51,754 bases of DNA from Spirochaetota bacterium (GTDB lineage: Bacteria > Spirochaetota > UBA4802 > JAFGJZ01): assembly GCA_016934935.1 (NCBI GenBank), contig JAFGRW010000066.1, positions 1 to 51,754 on the forward strand, in the 5' to 3' direction. The notes below the pieces were generated by a model. It ran no database searches, was not told where the DNA came from, and was given only the letters and a program-made list of their open reading frames with translations. The position numbers and the translations under genes were made by a program. This document shows, piece after piece, positions 31,914-41,331 of this stretch (positions are counted from its first letter, which is position 1; every line of letters begins with the position of its first letter).

Positions 31914-33520
31914 TAATATTTCTCCTGAATTATTCCTTTGAAGGCCTTTTCGACTGTATTTTCGTTATGAACACTGGTAAAAAGGCTTACAAAAAATGTT
32001 AGCAATGCAGAAGCCGGCAGGGCGAATACAATGGGATCGACAACTGCCCACATGCCGGGCAGAAGGGTTTCTGATCCAGTTAATGCTTTGCATAAACCAA
32101 AAACTCCGGCCTCTTTGCCATGCAAAAATAGAAAGCAGAATAGGGAAACAAAAAAACCGCCTAAAATACCACTTATTGCTCCCTTTGCGGTAATTTTTTT
32201 CCAAAAGAGAAGCAGGGTGTAGGGAGCCAGAAAGCATGATGCCATTAATCCAAAGAAAATGGCTGTAGCACGGGCAATAATACCCCCTCCAAGTTCAAGA
32301 GAAAGAATAATGGTAACAATAAGTGATACAAGAATTCCGCATCGCGTTAACAGCACAATTGTTGTCTCTTTAATTTTCTTTTTTTTGAATATGCCGTATT
32401 CAATAATATCTCGGCTAATTGCTGTGCCGATTGCGTGATATTGCGAGCTTAAAGTTGACATAGCGGCTGAAAGAATTACCATCATAAAAAGGTAAACAAA
32501 CCATATTGGCATGGTTTCTCCGATAAAAACAGGAATAACCCGGTCAAGGTTTTTCCCAGCAGCTTCAAAGGCAATATGACCATATTTTTCGAAGAAAAAC
32601 ACATTCGACAGAGGTCCAACAAGATAAGTTGTTCCGACGGTCGCAAAAATAAAGAGGGCACCAATCGCTACGGCTCGATTAAGCTCTTTGTTAGATTTAA
32701 CTGTCATAAATCTGACGGCAAGTTGTGGTTGAGAAAGTACTCCAAGACCGACTCCCAGAACAAGGGACGAATAGATAACCCACCATAAGGATGATCCTGT
32801 TTGAGGGCTTGATGTCCAGCTGAAAACTCCGGAATTTTTTATGTTTTCAGGGATAGCATTTGCAAGCTGAGTCAGGGAGCTGTGTGCTTCAAAAACGCCG
32901 CCCAGTTTTGTGTATGTATATATTAGCAGTGTGATCATGCCTATAAAAATCAATGAGCCCTGTATGGCGTCCGAGTACATTACACTTCTCAGTCCCCCCA
33001 TTATAACATATCCACCCACAAGAACAGAAAAAACGAGAACCGACAGCTCATATGGAACACCAAGAAAGCTTTCTATGATTCGCGCAGCTCCGATTAATAC
33101 GGCCGCAGCATAAATTGGCATAAAAATAAAAATCATAAGACCGGCAAAAAGTTGTATAAATCGTGAATCAAAACGTCGCCCCATAAGTTCCGGAAAGGTG
33201 TGGGCGTCAAGGTTAAGGCCCATAAGTCGGGTTCTTTTTCCATAAAATACGAATGCTATGAAAATTCCGACGAATATATTCGCGAAACAGAGCCACATAA
33301 GGCTCATTCCGTAAAGTGACGCGACTCCACCAAACCCGACAATGGCGGACGTAGATATAAAAGTTGCACCGTAAGACATTGCCATAATAAAGGGGTGAGT
33401 ATTACGTCCGGCAAGCATATAATCGGAAGAGCTTTTTGAAGCAGTGTATCCTCGATATCCAAGATAAGCGATAACTGTTAGATATATTAGAATAATGATA
33501 ATTAATACGGTATAGTTCAT
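31913..33520 (-). CDS. Sodium:solute symporter (SSS family)
   Basis: A 535-residue inner-membrane transporter with about 13 hydrophobic helices. The family signature is visible in SYGATFISTSAIVGFGG and GGLRSVMYSDAIQG. The ATG at 33520 lies nine bases after GGGAGG; another ATG at 33529 sits directly on that site and is less likely. It is sandwiched between a small accessory membrane protein and iorA, with overlaps on both sides. The cargo is probably an organic acid or amino acid fed to IorAB and PaaK, such as an aryl pyruvate or arylacetate; this is inferred from the operon. Confidence 0.88.
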   Translation of the reverse strand: MNYTVLIIIILIYLTVIAYLGYRGYTASKSSSDYMLAGRNTHPFIMAMSYGATFISTSAIVGFGGVASLYGMSLMWLCFANIFVGIFIAFVFYGKRTRLMGLNLDAHTFPELMGRRFDSRFIQLFAGLMIFIFMPIYAAAVLIGAARIIESFLGVPYELSVLVFSVLVGGYVIMGGLRSVMYSDAIQGSLIFIGMITLLIYTYTKLGGVFEAHSSLTQLANAIPENIKNSGVFSWTSSPQTGSSLWWVIYSSLVLGVGLGVLSQPQLAVRFMTVKSNKELNRAVAIGALFIFATVGTTYLVGPLSNVFFFEKYGHIAFEAAGKNLDRVIPVFIGETMPIWFVYLFMMVILSAAMSTLSSQYHAIGTAISRDIIEYGIFKKKKIKETTIVLLTRCGILVSLIVTIILSLELGGGIIARATAIFFGLMASCFLAPYTLLLFWKKITAKGAISGILGGFFVSLFCFLFLHGKEAGVFGLCKALTGSETLLPGMWAVVDPIVFALPASALLTFFVSLFTSVHNENTVEKAFKGIIQEKY

Positions 33521-33717
33521 TTTTCGCATCCTCCCTGTCCAAGCTCGGCACTAATGTGAGCTTCTTCCTTGTCCCAGGATTGCTCTTTTTGGGCCTCTTC
33601 CGGACTGATATTACCGCCCTTGTTCCAGTTAAGAGCACCGTATACTATACATAAAACAAGAGAAATTAGTGAAAAGAGAATGGCCAGTATTACGCTTAAA
33701 TCTCCATATTTGGACAT
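33517..33717 (-). CDS. Small symporter accessory membrane protein
   Basis: A 66-residue protein with one membrane helix at about residues 7-27 and a hydrophilic, acidic tail (SPEEAQKEQSWDKEE). Short single-helix proteins just upstream of SSS transporters recur in bacteria and are thought to be small subunits. GGAGG lies six bases before the ATG, a stronger site than that of the symporter, and its stop overlaps the symporter start. It is the first gene of the symporter-iorAB-paaK operon, whose promoter should lie in 33718-33851. Confidence 0.75.
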   Translation of the reverse strand: MSKYGDLSVILAILFSLISLVLCIVYGALNWNKGGNISPEEAQKEQSWDKEEAHISAELGQGGCEK

Positions 33718-33851
33718 GACAGCCTCCAGGAATGATTTTTTACATTCTTAACTTATGCAATTTTTTCGTACAGAAAAAAACCAACTGGACGGTTTGAATT
33801 AAGGAATTTTTGCTGATGACAAAAGTAAGTTTTGTATGGATAAAGAATAAG

Positions 33852-33874
33852 TAAGGCCGGGGGTTCCGGCCTTA
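33852..33874 (-). terminator. Terminator of the cyclase-porin operon
   Basis: TAAGGCCGG and CCGGCCTTA form a perfect 9-bp stem with a five-base loop just beyond the stop codon of the FadL-like gene. On the - strand a T-rich stretch follows. It separates this operon from the symporter operon downstream. Confidence 0.75.
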
Positions 33875-33878
33875 TAAA

Positions 33879-35195
33879 TTAATAGCGAGCAGAACCGGTC
33901 AGAGATATTGAGTAGAGTGTCATTTGCATCTCTTGAACTGATGTGCTGCCAGCGTAAACCTGGGCTTCGCCTTCTCCCAAAGGTGAAATTCCGAAAAATT
34001 CAGAAGCCTGATAAAAACCCGAAAGTGTTATCGATGAGTTACGAGTTTGCCAGCTTATACTTGAAGATAGTCCTAATAGGTTGGTATGAGCTTCCTGGTT
34101 AGCTTTGCTCTTATCAATATCCGGTGTGTTAGCGAAGTTGGTGAAAATTCCAAAACGAATTGGAAAGGATGCTGTTAGATAATACTCGGTTCCTAAAGCA
34201 ATATTGAAAGTGTTTTCTACATCGTTTTGAAGATTTTGAGATCCAATATGAGCGATGATGTCGGTGGTAAAGATCAGTTTGTTTGATGGATAATAGGCGG
34301 CTCCTAACCTGATGAGTGTAGGAATCCGGGAGTCATCAATATCATTGTCTGCTGTTTTAAAAGTTGTTACAGGGTCACCTTCGGAGTCAGTCTGATTCAT
34401 GTCGGTACCACCGGCATAGGGCTTTTTGAAAACCTGTACAGCTTTTGAGTGGGATAGTACGAACCCTGGCGTAATGCTCAGTCCTAAAGCAATATATTTA
34501 TTGGGCATAAACTGTGTGCCGAGTACCGGCTTTATCGCCCAGACATCTTCTGTAATATAGGTGCTGTCTATTGAGTATCTTTTCGCTCCATTATACTCGT
34601 AAGTTATCATTTGAAGGGCAATCTCCTGTTTTGCTTTTTTCATTACGTAGAGTGTTAAACCAAACGAGAGATTGTCTGTCGCGAAGAATGCAACAGAAGG
34701 CCCGGCGAGTATGGTGTTTTCTGTAATATTGTAATTCATGTTGTAGGTTGTTGGTGCATTAGTATCGTTTATCGGCTGAGTTAAATCATCAAAATATGAA
34801 TCCTGATCAAGAATTTCGTTGTTTAGTGTAGCAAAGGTAAAACCAATTTTGACTTGCCCAAAACTTTGAGTGACTCCGAAAAAACTGGGATAAAATGAAG
34901 AAACCTCTTGTTCATAATCATTACCACCGATAACGCTTTTATAAACAGACGTACGATTTTTGTAGCTGTTAACTGAAAGTGAAATCTGATTGTCAATAGC
35001 ATAAACAAGACCGGCAGGATTATAAAAAGCGCCTGATGGATCATCCGATATTGCTGTGTAAGCCCCCCCCAATCCGGTAGCACGACCTCCAACCAGATCA
35101 TTTATATAATTAAAATCACAAGTTGAAAGGCCACTGGCCAGAATATCCGCGGTTGCAAAGATAGATAAAAGTAAAAATGTGTATAGCTTTTTCAT
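33879..35195 (-). CDS. FadL/OmpP1-like outer-membrane protein
   Basis: A 438-residue protein with a signal peptide (cleavage probably after ADILA, near residue 21). The mature N-terminus carries GGRATGLGGAYTAISDDPSGAFYNPAGL, given here as separate family cues (the GGAYTA and DPSGAFYNPAG parts), typical of FadL/TodX channels for hydrophobic compounds. The rest alternates short beta strands and ends in an aromatic residue (SARY), as expected for a barrel inserted by BamA. It is the last gene of a four-gene - strand group after cyclase, SH3 and M48 genes. Its substrate is unknown. Confidence 0.8.
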   Translation of the reverse strand: MKKLYTFLLLSIFATADILASGLSTCDFNYINDLVGGRATGLGGAYTAISDDPSGAFYNPAGLVYAIDNQISLSVNSYKNRTSVYKSVIGGNDYEQEVSSFYPSFFGVTQSFGQVKIGFTFATLNNEILDQDSYFDDLTQPINDTNAPTTYNMNYNITENTILAGPSVAFFATDNLSFGLTLYVMKKAKQEIALQMITYEYNGAKRYSIDSTYITEDVWAIKPVLGTQFMPNKYIALGLSITPGFVLSHSKAVQVFKKPYAGGTDMNQTDSEGDPVTTFKTADNDIDDSRIPTLIRLGAAYYPSNKLIFTTDIIAHIGSQNLQNDVENTFNIALGTEYYLTASFPIRFGIFTNFANTPDIDKSKANQEAHTNLLGLSSSISWQTRNSSITLSGFYQASEFFGISPLGEGEAQVYAGSTSVQEMQMTLYSISLTGSARY

Positions 35196-35205
35196 TTAAT
35201 CCTCG

Positions 35206-36027
35206 TTAATGAATTGATGTTTTAAAATTTTGAAATCGCTCGGTGACAAGTTTTCCAGTTATGGAGGCACTGTTCTGTTCTTTGAGAAATGAGTTAATCA
35301 TGTTTATCCTGTCAAGTGTTGGAGGATGCGTGTGATAGACTTGAAGCTTTGTGTCGGTTTTTTTTATAGATTCAATTCTGGACATAAATTGGATAAGGGC
35401 CCTGTAATCATAACCGGTTTCTATCAAATAGCTTATTGCACTTTGATCTGCTTCATACTCGTCTTCGATAAGATAACCATCTTCGAATAAAAGAGTCGAT
35501 GCTTTTTTTACGGTTTCGTTCATGGCAGCAGATACAACGGTTCCCTGAGCAACCAGAATGGAGGCGATTGTATCGGCTATATTGTTTTCTTTAGGAAGTG
35601 GAATTTGACGCATGATATGACGATTATTAACATGACCGATCTCATGAGCCAGCATAGCAGCTAGTTCGGCTTCGTTTTCCATGGCCATTATTGAGCCCTT
35701 GGTAATAAAGATGTACCCACCTGGAGCTGCGAACGCATTGATTGTTTCACTGTCAAGAATGGCAAAATAGTAGGTTAGTTCGCTTCGACCTGCGAAAAGA
35801 GCTACACCTCTACCTACCTTGTTGACGTAAACTGATGCTTCAGGATTGTTGTAGACTTTGTATCGGGACAGTATTTCTTTTGAAAGCAGTCGGCCATAGA
35901 GAAGTTCCTGGGTAACCCGTTGATGCTGTTCGGTTTCACGTTTGCGGACGTTGTCACCCACGGCACATGATAGAATGGCAAATGCTACAAAAAAAATTGC
36001 AGCCAAATATTTTTGTTTTGTTCTCAT
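35206..36027 (-). CDS. M48-family metalloprotease lipoprotein
   Basis: A 273-residue zinc protease with a lipobox ILSC (Cys21). The zinc motif HEIGH (His128, Glu129, His132) and the third ligand in EYEADQSA are present, as is AFAAPGGYIFITKG just before the active site. It resembles BepA and YfgC-type proteases, which oversee outer-membrane protein assembly, but lacks the TPR part. Its location ten bases upstream of a porin-like gene fits a role in barrel quality control; the role itself is inferred. Confidence 0.88.
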   Translation of the reverse strand: MRTKQKYLAAIFFVAFAILSCAVGDNVRKRETEQHQRVTQELLYGRLLSKEILSRYKVYNNPEASVYVNKVGRGVALFAGRSELTYYFAILDSETINAFAAPGGYIFITKGSIMAMENEAELAAMLAHEIGHVNNRHIMRQIPLPKENNIADTIASILVAQGTVVSAAMNETVKKASTLLFEDGYLIEDEYEADQSAISYLIETGYDYRALIQFMSRIESIKKTDTKLQVYHTHPPTLDRINMINSFLKEQNSASITGKLVTERFQNFKTSIH

Positions 36028-36068
36028 TTTAGAACCTTAATCCGGGATTTGCAGGATTTCATAAATCA

Positions 36069-36563
36069 TTATTCCAGAAGACCGCCTTGTCGAAGAAAAG
36101 TAATTAACTCGTCTTCACTTAAGGTGACACTTTCCATTTTGTCAATATCTGCGGGATCAAATTTAAGCATTTCCTGATTAGGACGACTGCGACCTTTGGA
36201 GTTTTCTGTTTGCATAAAACCCCTGGCGGATGCAGCTGTCACATCAGATGAGGCTCTTTCTCGTGCTTTCATTCGTGATGTGCGGTTGGCATTTCCCAAA
36301 ATAGATACTTTTCCCTTTGGTTTAACCGTTGATGTAAAGGCTTTTTGAATCCAGCCGTTTTTTGAACCTGAACTGATATAGACCCACTTGTTGTGAGTTT
36401 TTTTAATGGTAATGGCGGTTCCTCGTGTAAGTTGAGCAACTTTTTCGGAACCTAGCGACGGTTCGGAGTATATTGCAGTCTTCAGAGAAGTAGTGTAGGC
36501 TGTCTGGGCAAACAACGGCATAACGCTAAAAAAAATTAAAAATGAAAGTAGTCGGATTTTCAT
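36069..36563 (-). CDS. Exported bacterial SH3-domain protein
   Basis: A 164-residue protein with a signal peptide ending near FAQ (residue 19). Residues about 22-78 form an SH3b domain (AIYSEPSLGSEKVAQLTRG, KWVYIS, GWIQKAF), which commonly binds peptidoglycan or periplasmic partners. The remaining 85 residues are Ser/Arg/Lys-rich and look disordered, ending in an acidic helix. GGAGG precedes the ATG. It lies between the adenylate cyclase and the M48 protease and is probably co-transcribed with both. Confidence 0.78.
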   Translation of the reverse strand: MKIRLLSFLIFFSVMPLFAQTAYTTSLKTAIYSEPSLGSEKVAQLTRGTAITIKKTHNKWVYISSGSKNGWIQKAFTSTVKPKGKVSILGNANRTSRMKARERASSDVTAASARGFMQTENSKGRSRPNQEMLKFDPADIDKMESVTLSEDELITFLRQGGLLE

Positions 36564-36574
36564 GATAACGCCTC

Positions 36575-38833
36575 CTATTTATGTGTTCTTGTGAATACGC
36601 CATCCCAAGTGGTTGGCGGTGTGCGTTTATGATAATATGAGCAGCGGGCTATTAAAAGTGAACAAGACTTGTCGCTGTTTTGAACAGTTTTGTTTGCTTT
36701 TGTAAAAGTATTAGCGGCTTTAAGCCACTGACGGTTTTGATACAATTCAAAACCCTGCTCATATAGTTCTATAAAATCCAGTATTTTTTGTGATATGCTT
36801 CCTTTTTCCCCGATTAATTCGTATATAGCTACCGGCTTCTCTTTTCCTTTGACACGAACCTTGTCAAGTAGTCGTGTGACCATTTCGTTTTTGACCTCTT
36901 TTTGTGTGTATTGACTGATAAGGGTGTGTACACCGTAATCTTTTCCGGCGCTTTCAAGACGGGCAGCAAGATTAACTGTGTCGCCCATCATTGTGTAAGA
37001 AGCCAACTCTGAAGTTCCCATAAAACCTACTTTAGCGATTCCTGTATTAAGACCAATGCGAAACTGCATTTCGCGAGCTTCAGGGCAGTAGGCATGATCG
37101 GCTAACCATTTTTCACGAAGAATTGCAAGTTCTTGCTGCATTTTCAATGAAGCCTTACAGGCAAGAAGTGCAGTTTTAGAGTATCCCACTGGAGCACCGA
37201 ATATTCCGACAATCGCGTCGCCGATATACTTGTCAAGAGTGCCTCTGTGTGTTTTAAGAATTTTGGTCATTGCAGATAGATATTCATTAAGCAACGCTGC
37301 AAGTTCGGCACTGGTAAGTTTTTCGCTGATTGTTGAAAATGATGCAACATCAGAAAAAAAAGCGGTAATTCTCTTTTCGCCGCCCCTCTTAAGTGCATCA
37401 AGGTCATTTAGCGCTTCTTTCACAATGGTTGGATCAATCATGCTTCCCAGTATTTTGCTGTATTTTCTTCTTTCGGCCCCCTCAGTAATGCTTAAAAACA
37501 TATAAGAACCGGTAGTGGCAATTACTCCTGTTGTTAAGCCGAAAACAGAGTTAACGATATAATTGGTTTTGTAAAATATAAAAGCCGATATCATAGCAAA
37601 GACAGAGTAGATTATTACATTGGATAATATTTTAACCAGGGGGTTACCCTTGAAAACGACAATATATACAGTGATAAACATCAGTAAAATTGAAAGTATA
37701 AAAGAGCTGGCTCCGGAGCTGTTAATAATATGGTTGCCCTGAAGAATGTTAGATATCATGTTTGCCTGTATCTCGGGACCGGGGGTTGTTTTTGATATAG
37801 GTGTGTTTTTTAGATCCTGCCCGGCCGGTGCGGATACACCGATAATTACAATTTTATCCTTGAATGATCCCGGTGGCAGTTTGATTTTTGTACTGTTGCC
37901 ACTGTAATAATCTATTGCCGAGTCAAGAAGCCAGCTCATGGAGTAGCTCTTGATTCTGTTTTTGGTGTGATAGTTTATAAGATAATTTCCGTTTGTATCC
38001 AGAGGTATGGTGTAGTTACCGGCAACTATATTATCGTTTAGCCAGGTTACCTTGTTTGAAAGCCCCTGATATGCAAGGATGGCAGAAAGCGCCATAGAGG
38101 GATAAAAGTGATTGCCGTATTTTGCTACGGGTTTTGATTTCCGGTATATACCGTCATCATCAGGAAATACTGTTGTTACTACAGAAACACCCATTGCTGT
38201 GGGGCGTTTGTCATGAACATCTGTTTGTTTTGTATCGCAACTTACTTCGGCTCTAAGGCATGGAAGAGGAAGTTCCACCTCGTTGTAGTTATCATTGTCA
38301 AAAAAATCCGATGGAGCATTATCTATCACGATGGAGTGGTTCTGCATTACATCGTCAGGCATCTTCATGCCGGTTGTTAACTCATTGTTTGTACTGAAAA
38401 AAACATTATGAAAAACATTATTGTTTAGTGCGATAGTTTCGGCAAGCAGAATGTCGTTGGTGTCGTTTGAGCGATCTCGAGCCGATAACATTATATCAAA
38501 AAATATCGCTTTGGGAGGATCTTTCTCGTTGATATAAGTTATGATGTCACTGTAAATATTCCTCGGCCATGGCCATCTTCCAAGCTGAAGTTCTTCGCCC
38601 CAGATCATGGATGTCTGATCAATAAGGATCATGACAATATCTTCATGGGGATCATCTATGCTCGAACCGATATTTTTAACCATGAGGTCGTAACTTTTGT
38701 TGTAAAAGTAGGAGGAGAGACCTATATGAAGAAAGGCAAAAAGAATAGTCATTACCAAAGCTATAACAAAAAATGCCTTGTATTTAGCTTTTCTTTTTTT
38801 ATTGAATCTTGTAATTTTATTAATAAAATTCAT
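36575..38833 (-). CDS. CHASE2-domain class III adenylate cyclase
   Basis: A 752-residue membrane protein. A first helix (about 20-42) leads to a periplasmic CHASE2 sensor (GRWPWPRNIYSDII, AIFFDIMLSARDR). Three more helices near 375-450 precede a cytoplasmic class III cyclase domain. The metal-binding aspartates are in FFSDVASFS and KYIGDAIVGIFG; NLAARLES carries the transition-state Asn and Arg; the Lys of DKYIGD and the Asp of MGDTVN fit ATP specificity. The last 100 residues include a TPR-like segment. The product, cAMP, could feed the three cNMP-domain proteins in the window. It heads the operon with SH3, M48 and FadL-like genes. Confidence 0.9.
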   Translation of the reverse strand: MNFINKITRFNKKRKAKYKAFFVIALVMTILFAFLHIGLSSYFYNKSYDLMVKNIGSSIDDPHEDIVMILIDQTSMIWGEELQLGRWPWPRNIYSDIITYINEKDPPKAIFFDIMLSARDRSNDTNDILLAETIALNNNVFHNVFFSTNNELTTGMKMPDDVMQNHSIVIDNAPSDFFDNDNYNEVELPLPCLRAEVSCDTKQTDVHDKRPTAMGVSVVTTVFPDDDGIYRKSKPVAKYGNHFYPSMALSAILAYQGLSNKVTWLNDNIVAGNYTIPLDTNGNYLINYHTKNRIKSYSMSWLLDSAIDYYSGNSTKIKLPPGSFKDKIVIIGVSAPAGQDLKNTPISKTTPGPEIQANMISNILQGNHIINSSGASSFILSILLMFITVYIVVFKGNPLVKILSNVIIYSVFAMISAFIFYKTNYIVNSVFGLTTGVIATTGSYMFLSITEGAERRKYSKILGSMIDPTIVKEALNDLDALKRGGEKRITAFFSDVASFSTISEKLTSAELAALLNEYLSAMTKILKTHRGTLDKYIGDAIVGIFGAPVGYSKTALLACKASLKMQQELAILREKWLADHAYCPEAREMQFRIGLNTGIAKVGFMGTSELASYTMMGDTVNLAARLESAGKDYGVHTLISQYTQKEVKNEMVTRLLDKVRVKGKEKPVAIYELIGEKGSISQKILDFIELYEQGFELYQNRQWLKAANTFTKANKTVQNSDKSCSLLIARCSYYHKRTPPTTWDGVFTRTHK

Positions 38834-39167
38834 TTGAATCCTTGATGCAAAAACAGATTTTACCTAAAAGATAGTCATATAAAATGATTTGTAAATAACT
38901 TTTTATGAATTTTTACAGACTAAAAATCTAAATCCACTTCGCTTTTTAAAAAAAATCATTAGATTATTCCACTATGTAAACAGATTTTTTGCGGCGCTAT
39001 TTAATATTACTTTCCGGATAAAAGCTATTAATTAAAGCAGCAATCAAGTTAAAGCTTGACTTATAATGGAGTGATTAAAACGATATATAGAGATTTAAGG
39101 TTGATAAAAACCGGCTGTTCGGTTTACGTCAATTTTAGCTTTAAGTTACGTTGTAAGAGGTTACAAA
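38834..39167. other. Divergent intergenic region before ribBA
   Basis: About 334 bp, AT-rich, between the divergent cyclase and ribBA genes. TATAAT at 39062-39067 is a good -10 box for ribBA, though the -35 box is poor. AAACCG and CGGTTT near 39109-39124 form a small hairpin in the ribBA leader. The conserved FMN riboswitch segments are not visible. No gene was seen. Confidence 0.4.
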
Positions 39168-40394
39168 ATGTTCAATACTGTGGAAGAAGCAGTTGAAGAT
39201 ATAAGAAATGGTAAAATGGTTATCGTGGTAGATGAAGAGGATCGCGAGAATGAAGGTGATTTTATTATAGCTGCCGACCATTGTACACCTGAAGCAATAA
39301 ATTTTATGATTACTCATGGTCGAGGTCTTGTTTGCGCGCCTCTTGATATGTCGATAAGTCGCTCGATCGGTCTTAAAATGATGTGTCCTGAAAACAGTGA
39401 TCGTTATTCTACGGCATATACTGTATCCGTAGACGCTAAAAAAAATACTACCACTGGTATATCCGCCTCGGATCGCAGTGAGACCATTAAAACCCTGGTT
39501 AAGAGCGGGGTGACTCTGGATGACTTTAATCAGCCAGGGCATGTCTTTCCGCTTGTGGCTTCCGAGGGAGGCGTGCTTGTGCGTAGTGGTCATACGGAAG
39601 CCAGTGTTGATCTGGCGCGACTCGCGGGTTGTTCTCCTGCCGCTGTAATTTGTGAAATACTAAAAGAAGACGGAACAATGGCTCGGCGTGATGATATTAT
39701 AAAAATTGCCGAAAAATTTGATATGAAACTTATAAGTATAGTTGAACTTATAAAATATCGACGAAAGACTGAAAAGCTTGTACGCCATATATCAGAGGCA
39801 AGCCTTCCTACAGATTACGGAACTTTTCGTATACATGCCTATGGATCATCCGTTGAACCTCATATTCATCTCGCATTGGTTAAGGGGGATGTACGCGGAG
39901 TTGACAATGTTCTGATACGTGTTCATTCGGAATGTCTTACCGGAGATGTCTTTGCTTCACGTCGATGTGATTGCGGTTCGCAGCTACATCGCGCTTTAGA
40001 ACTTATTGAGAAAGAGGGTTGCGGAATTTTACTCTATATGAGACAAGAGGGGCGTGGTATAGGTATTGATAATAAAATTAAGGCTTATCATCTGCAAGAG
40101 CATGGATTTGATACTGTAGAGGCAAATATAAAGCTGGGTTTCGCTTCGGATTTGCGTGATTACGGAATAGGAGCGCAGATAATAGCTGATCTTGGCGTGT
40201 CAACAATAAGGCTAATGAGCAACAATCCTAAAAAAATCATTGGATTGGAAGGTTACGGATTAAAGGTTGTCGAGCGTGTGCCTATTGAAATTGAACCTCT
40301 TGATGAGAATATCGATTATATGAAGACCAAAAAAGACAAGATGGAACATATACTAAACTCTGAAAAATTATCTGGCGGCAGCGATGATAAATGA
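39168..40394 (+). CDS. ribBA: Bifunctional DHBP synthase / GTP cyclohydrolase II
   Basis: A 408-residue enzyme for two entry steps of riboflavin synthesis. The N-terminal half makes dihydroxybutanone phosphate from ribulose phosphate (VVDEEDRENEGDFI, GHTEASVDLARLAG). The C-terminal half opens GTP, with zinc ligands in CLTGDVFASRRCDCG and the GTP-contacting RQEGRGIG. Both domains are complete. An AGAGGTTAC site precedes the ATG. No other rib genes are nearby. Its stop overlaps the start of the receiver-ATPase gene, an unusual pairing that ties flavin synthesis to a signalling gene at least transcriptionally. Confidence 0.95.
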   Translation: MFNTVEEAVEDIRNGKMVIVVDEEDRENEGDFIIAADHCTPEAINFMITHGRGLVCAPLDMSISRSIGLKMMCPENSDRYSTAYTVSVDAKKNTTTGISASDRSETIKTLVKSGVTLDDFNQPGHVFPLVASEGGVLVRSGHTEASVDLARLAGCSPAAVICEILKEDGTMARRDDIIKIAEKFDMKLISIVELIKYRRKTEKLVRHISEASLPTDYGTFRIHAYGSSVEPHIHLALVKGDVRGVDNVLIRVHSECLTGDVFASRRCDCGSQLHRALELIEKEGCGILLYMRQEGRGIGIDNKIKAYHLQEHGFDTVEANIKLGFASDLRDYGIGAQIIADLGVSTIRLMSNNPKKIIGLEGYGLKVVERVPIEIEPLDENIDYMKTKKDKMEHILNSEKLSGGSDDK

Positions 40395-41331
40395 GCATGG
40401 TGGCAGTACCAAAACCTATACCGTTGTGGTTGTTGATGATGAAGAGATAGTACGATATACCATGCGAAAGAAACTCGCACGGTTTGGTTACAAGGTCATA
40501 TCTCTTGATAAGGGCGAAGATGCGCTTTATCTGATAAAGAATTCGGCCGAACGTATAGATTTTCTGGTTACTGACATAAAATTACGCAAAATGGACGGAA
40601 TAGAGCTTCTCAGGCATATTAATTCTCTTGAGGCTCCAGTACCTGTTTTGCTGACTGGTAACGGCAATGTCGAAGATGCTGTTAAAGCTTTGCGATACGG
40701 GGCCTGCGATTTTATAAAAAAACCTGTCGATGTTAACCAGATAGCATCGATTATTAGACATGTGTTAAAAGTTCGCGAGGAAGAGCGTAAATATATAAAT
40801 CTCGGGCGTTTCTCTGTTTACGAAAAACGGGAGTTTTTAATACCGAATGATCCCGAATTGGCCAACCTTTTAGCTTTTGAACTCACTAAAAATCTTCCAG
40901 GTATAGGACTATGTAGCAAGGCCGAGACCGAAAACATACTTTTAGCTCTTCGGGAAGCTCTATCCAATGCTATTTATCATGGAAATCTGGAGGTCTCATC
41001 AGATTTGCGCGAAAGTGATGGCGGTGTCAGGGAATTTAACGAAGAGGTTGAGAGAAGATGTGAGCTCTCACCTTACAAAGAAAGAAAGGTTCGTGTTCAA
41101 TATGAATTGACAAATGAGTTTGTTGAATATGTAATAATTGATGAAGGACCCGGGTTTGATTTTGGCTCGTTGCCTGATCCGAAGGATCCAGAAAATTTCT
41201 TCAAGAAAAGTGGCCGGGGTTTGCTAATTATCAAGATTCATATGGATGAAGTTGAATGGCGTTCTCCGGGAAATTTTCTTAGACTGAAAAAATATAGAGT
41301 GGAAACAGATGGAAGCAATAAAGTGGAATAG
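40384..41331 (+). CDS. Receiver domain fused to an RsbW-type ATPase
   Basis: A 315-residue cytoplasmic regulator. Residues about 12-128 are a receiver with acidic pocket Asp18/Asp19, phosphoacceptor Asp64 in TDIKLRKMDG and Lys113 in FIKKPVD. Residues about 170-310 are a HATPase_c domain of the anti-sigma kinase type: LREALSNAIYHGN (N box), IDEGPGFDF (G1) and SGRGLLII (G2). No dimerisation/His domain is present, so it is not a classic histidine kinase; it may be a phosphorylation-controlled anti-sigma or switch kinase, which would suit the SpoIIE-type phosphatase at 15239. It overlaps ribBA by 11 bases and the next gene by 23. Confidence 0.85.
   Translation: MINEHGGSTKTYTVVVVDDEEIVRYTMRKKLARFGYKVISLDKGEDALYLIKNSAERIDFLVTDIKLRKMDGIELLRHINSLEAPVPVLLTGNGNVEDAVKALRYGACDFIKKPVDVNQIASIIRHVLKVREEERKYINLGRFSVYEKREFLIPNDPELANLLAFELTKNLPGIGLCSKAETENILLALREALSNAIYHGNLEVSSDLRESDGGVREFNEEVERRCELSPYKERKVRVQYELTNEFVEYVIIDEGPGFDFGSLPDPKDPENFFKKSGRGLLIIKIHMDEVEWRSPGNFLRLKKYRVETDGSNKVE

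Noticed and set aside
38834..39167. FMN riboswitch upstream of ribBA
   Set aside because: The leader shows none of the conserved FMN-element segments; only a small hairpin and a -10 box are visible.
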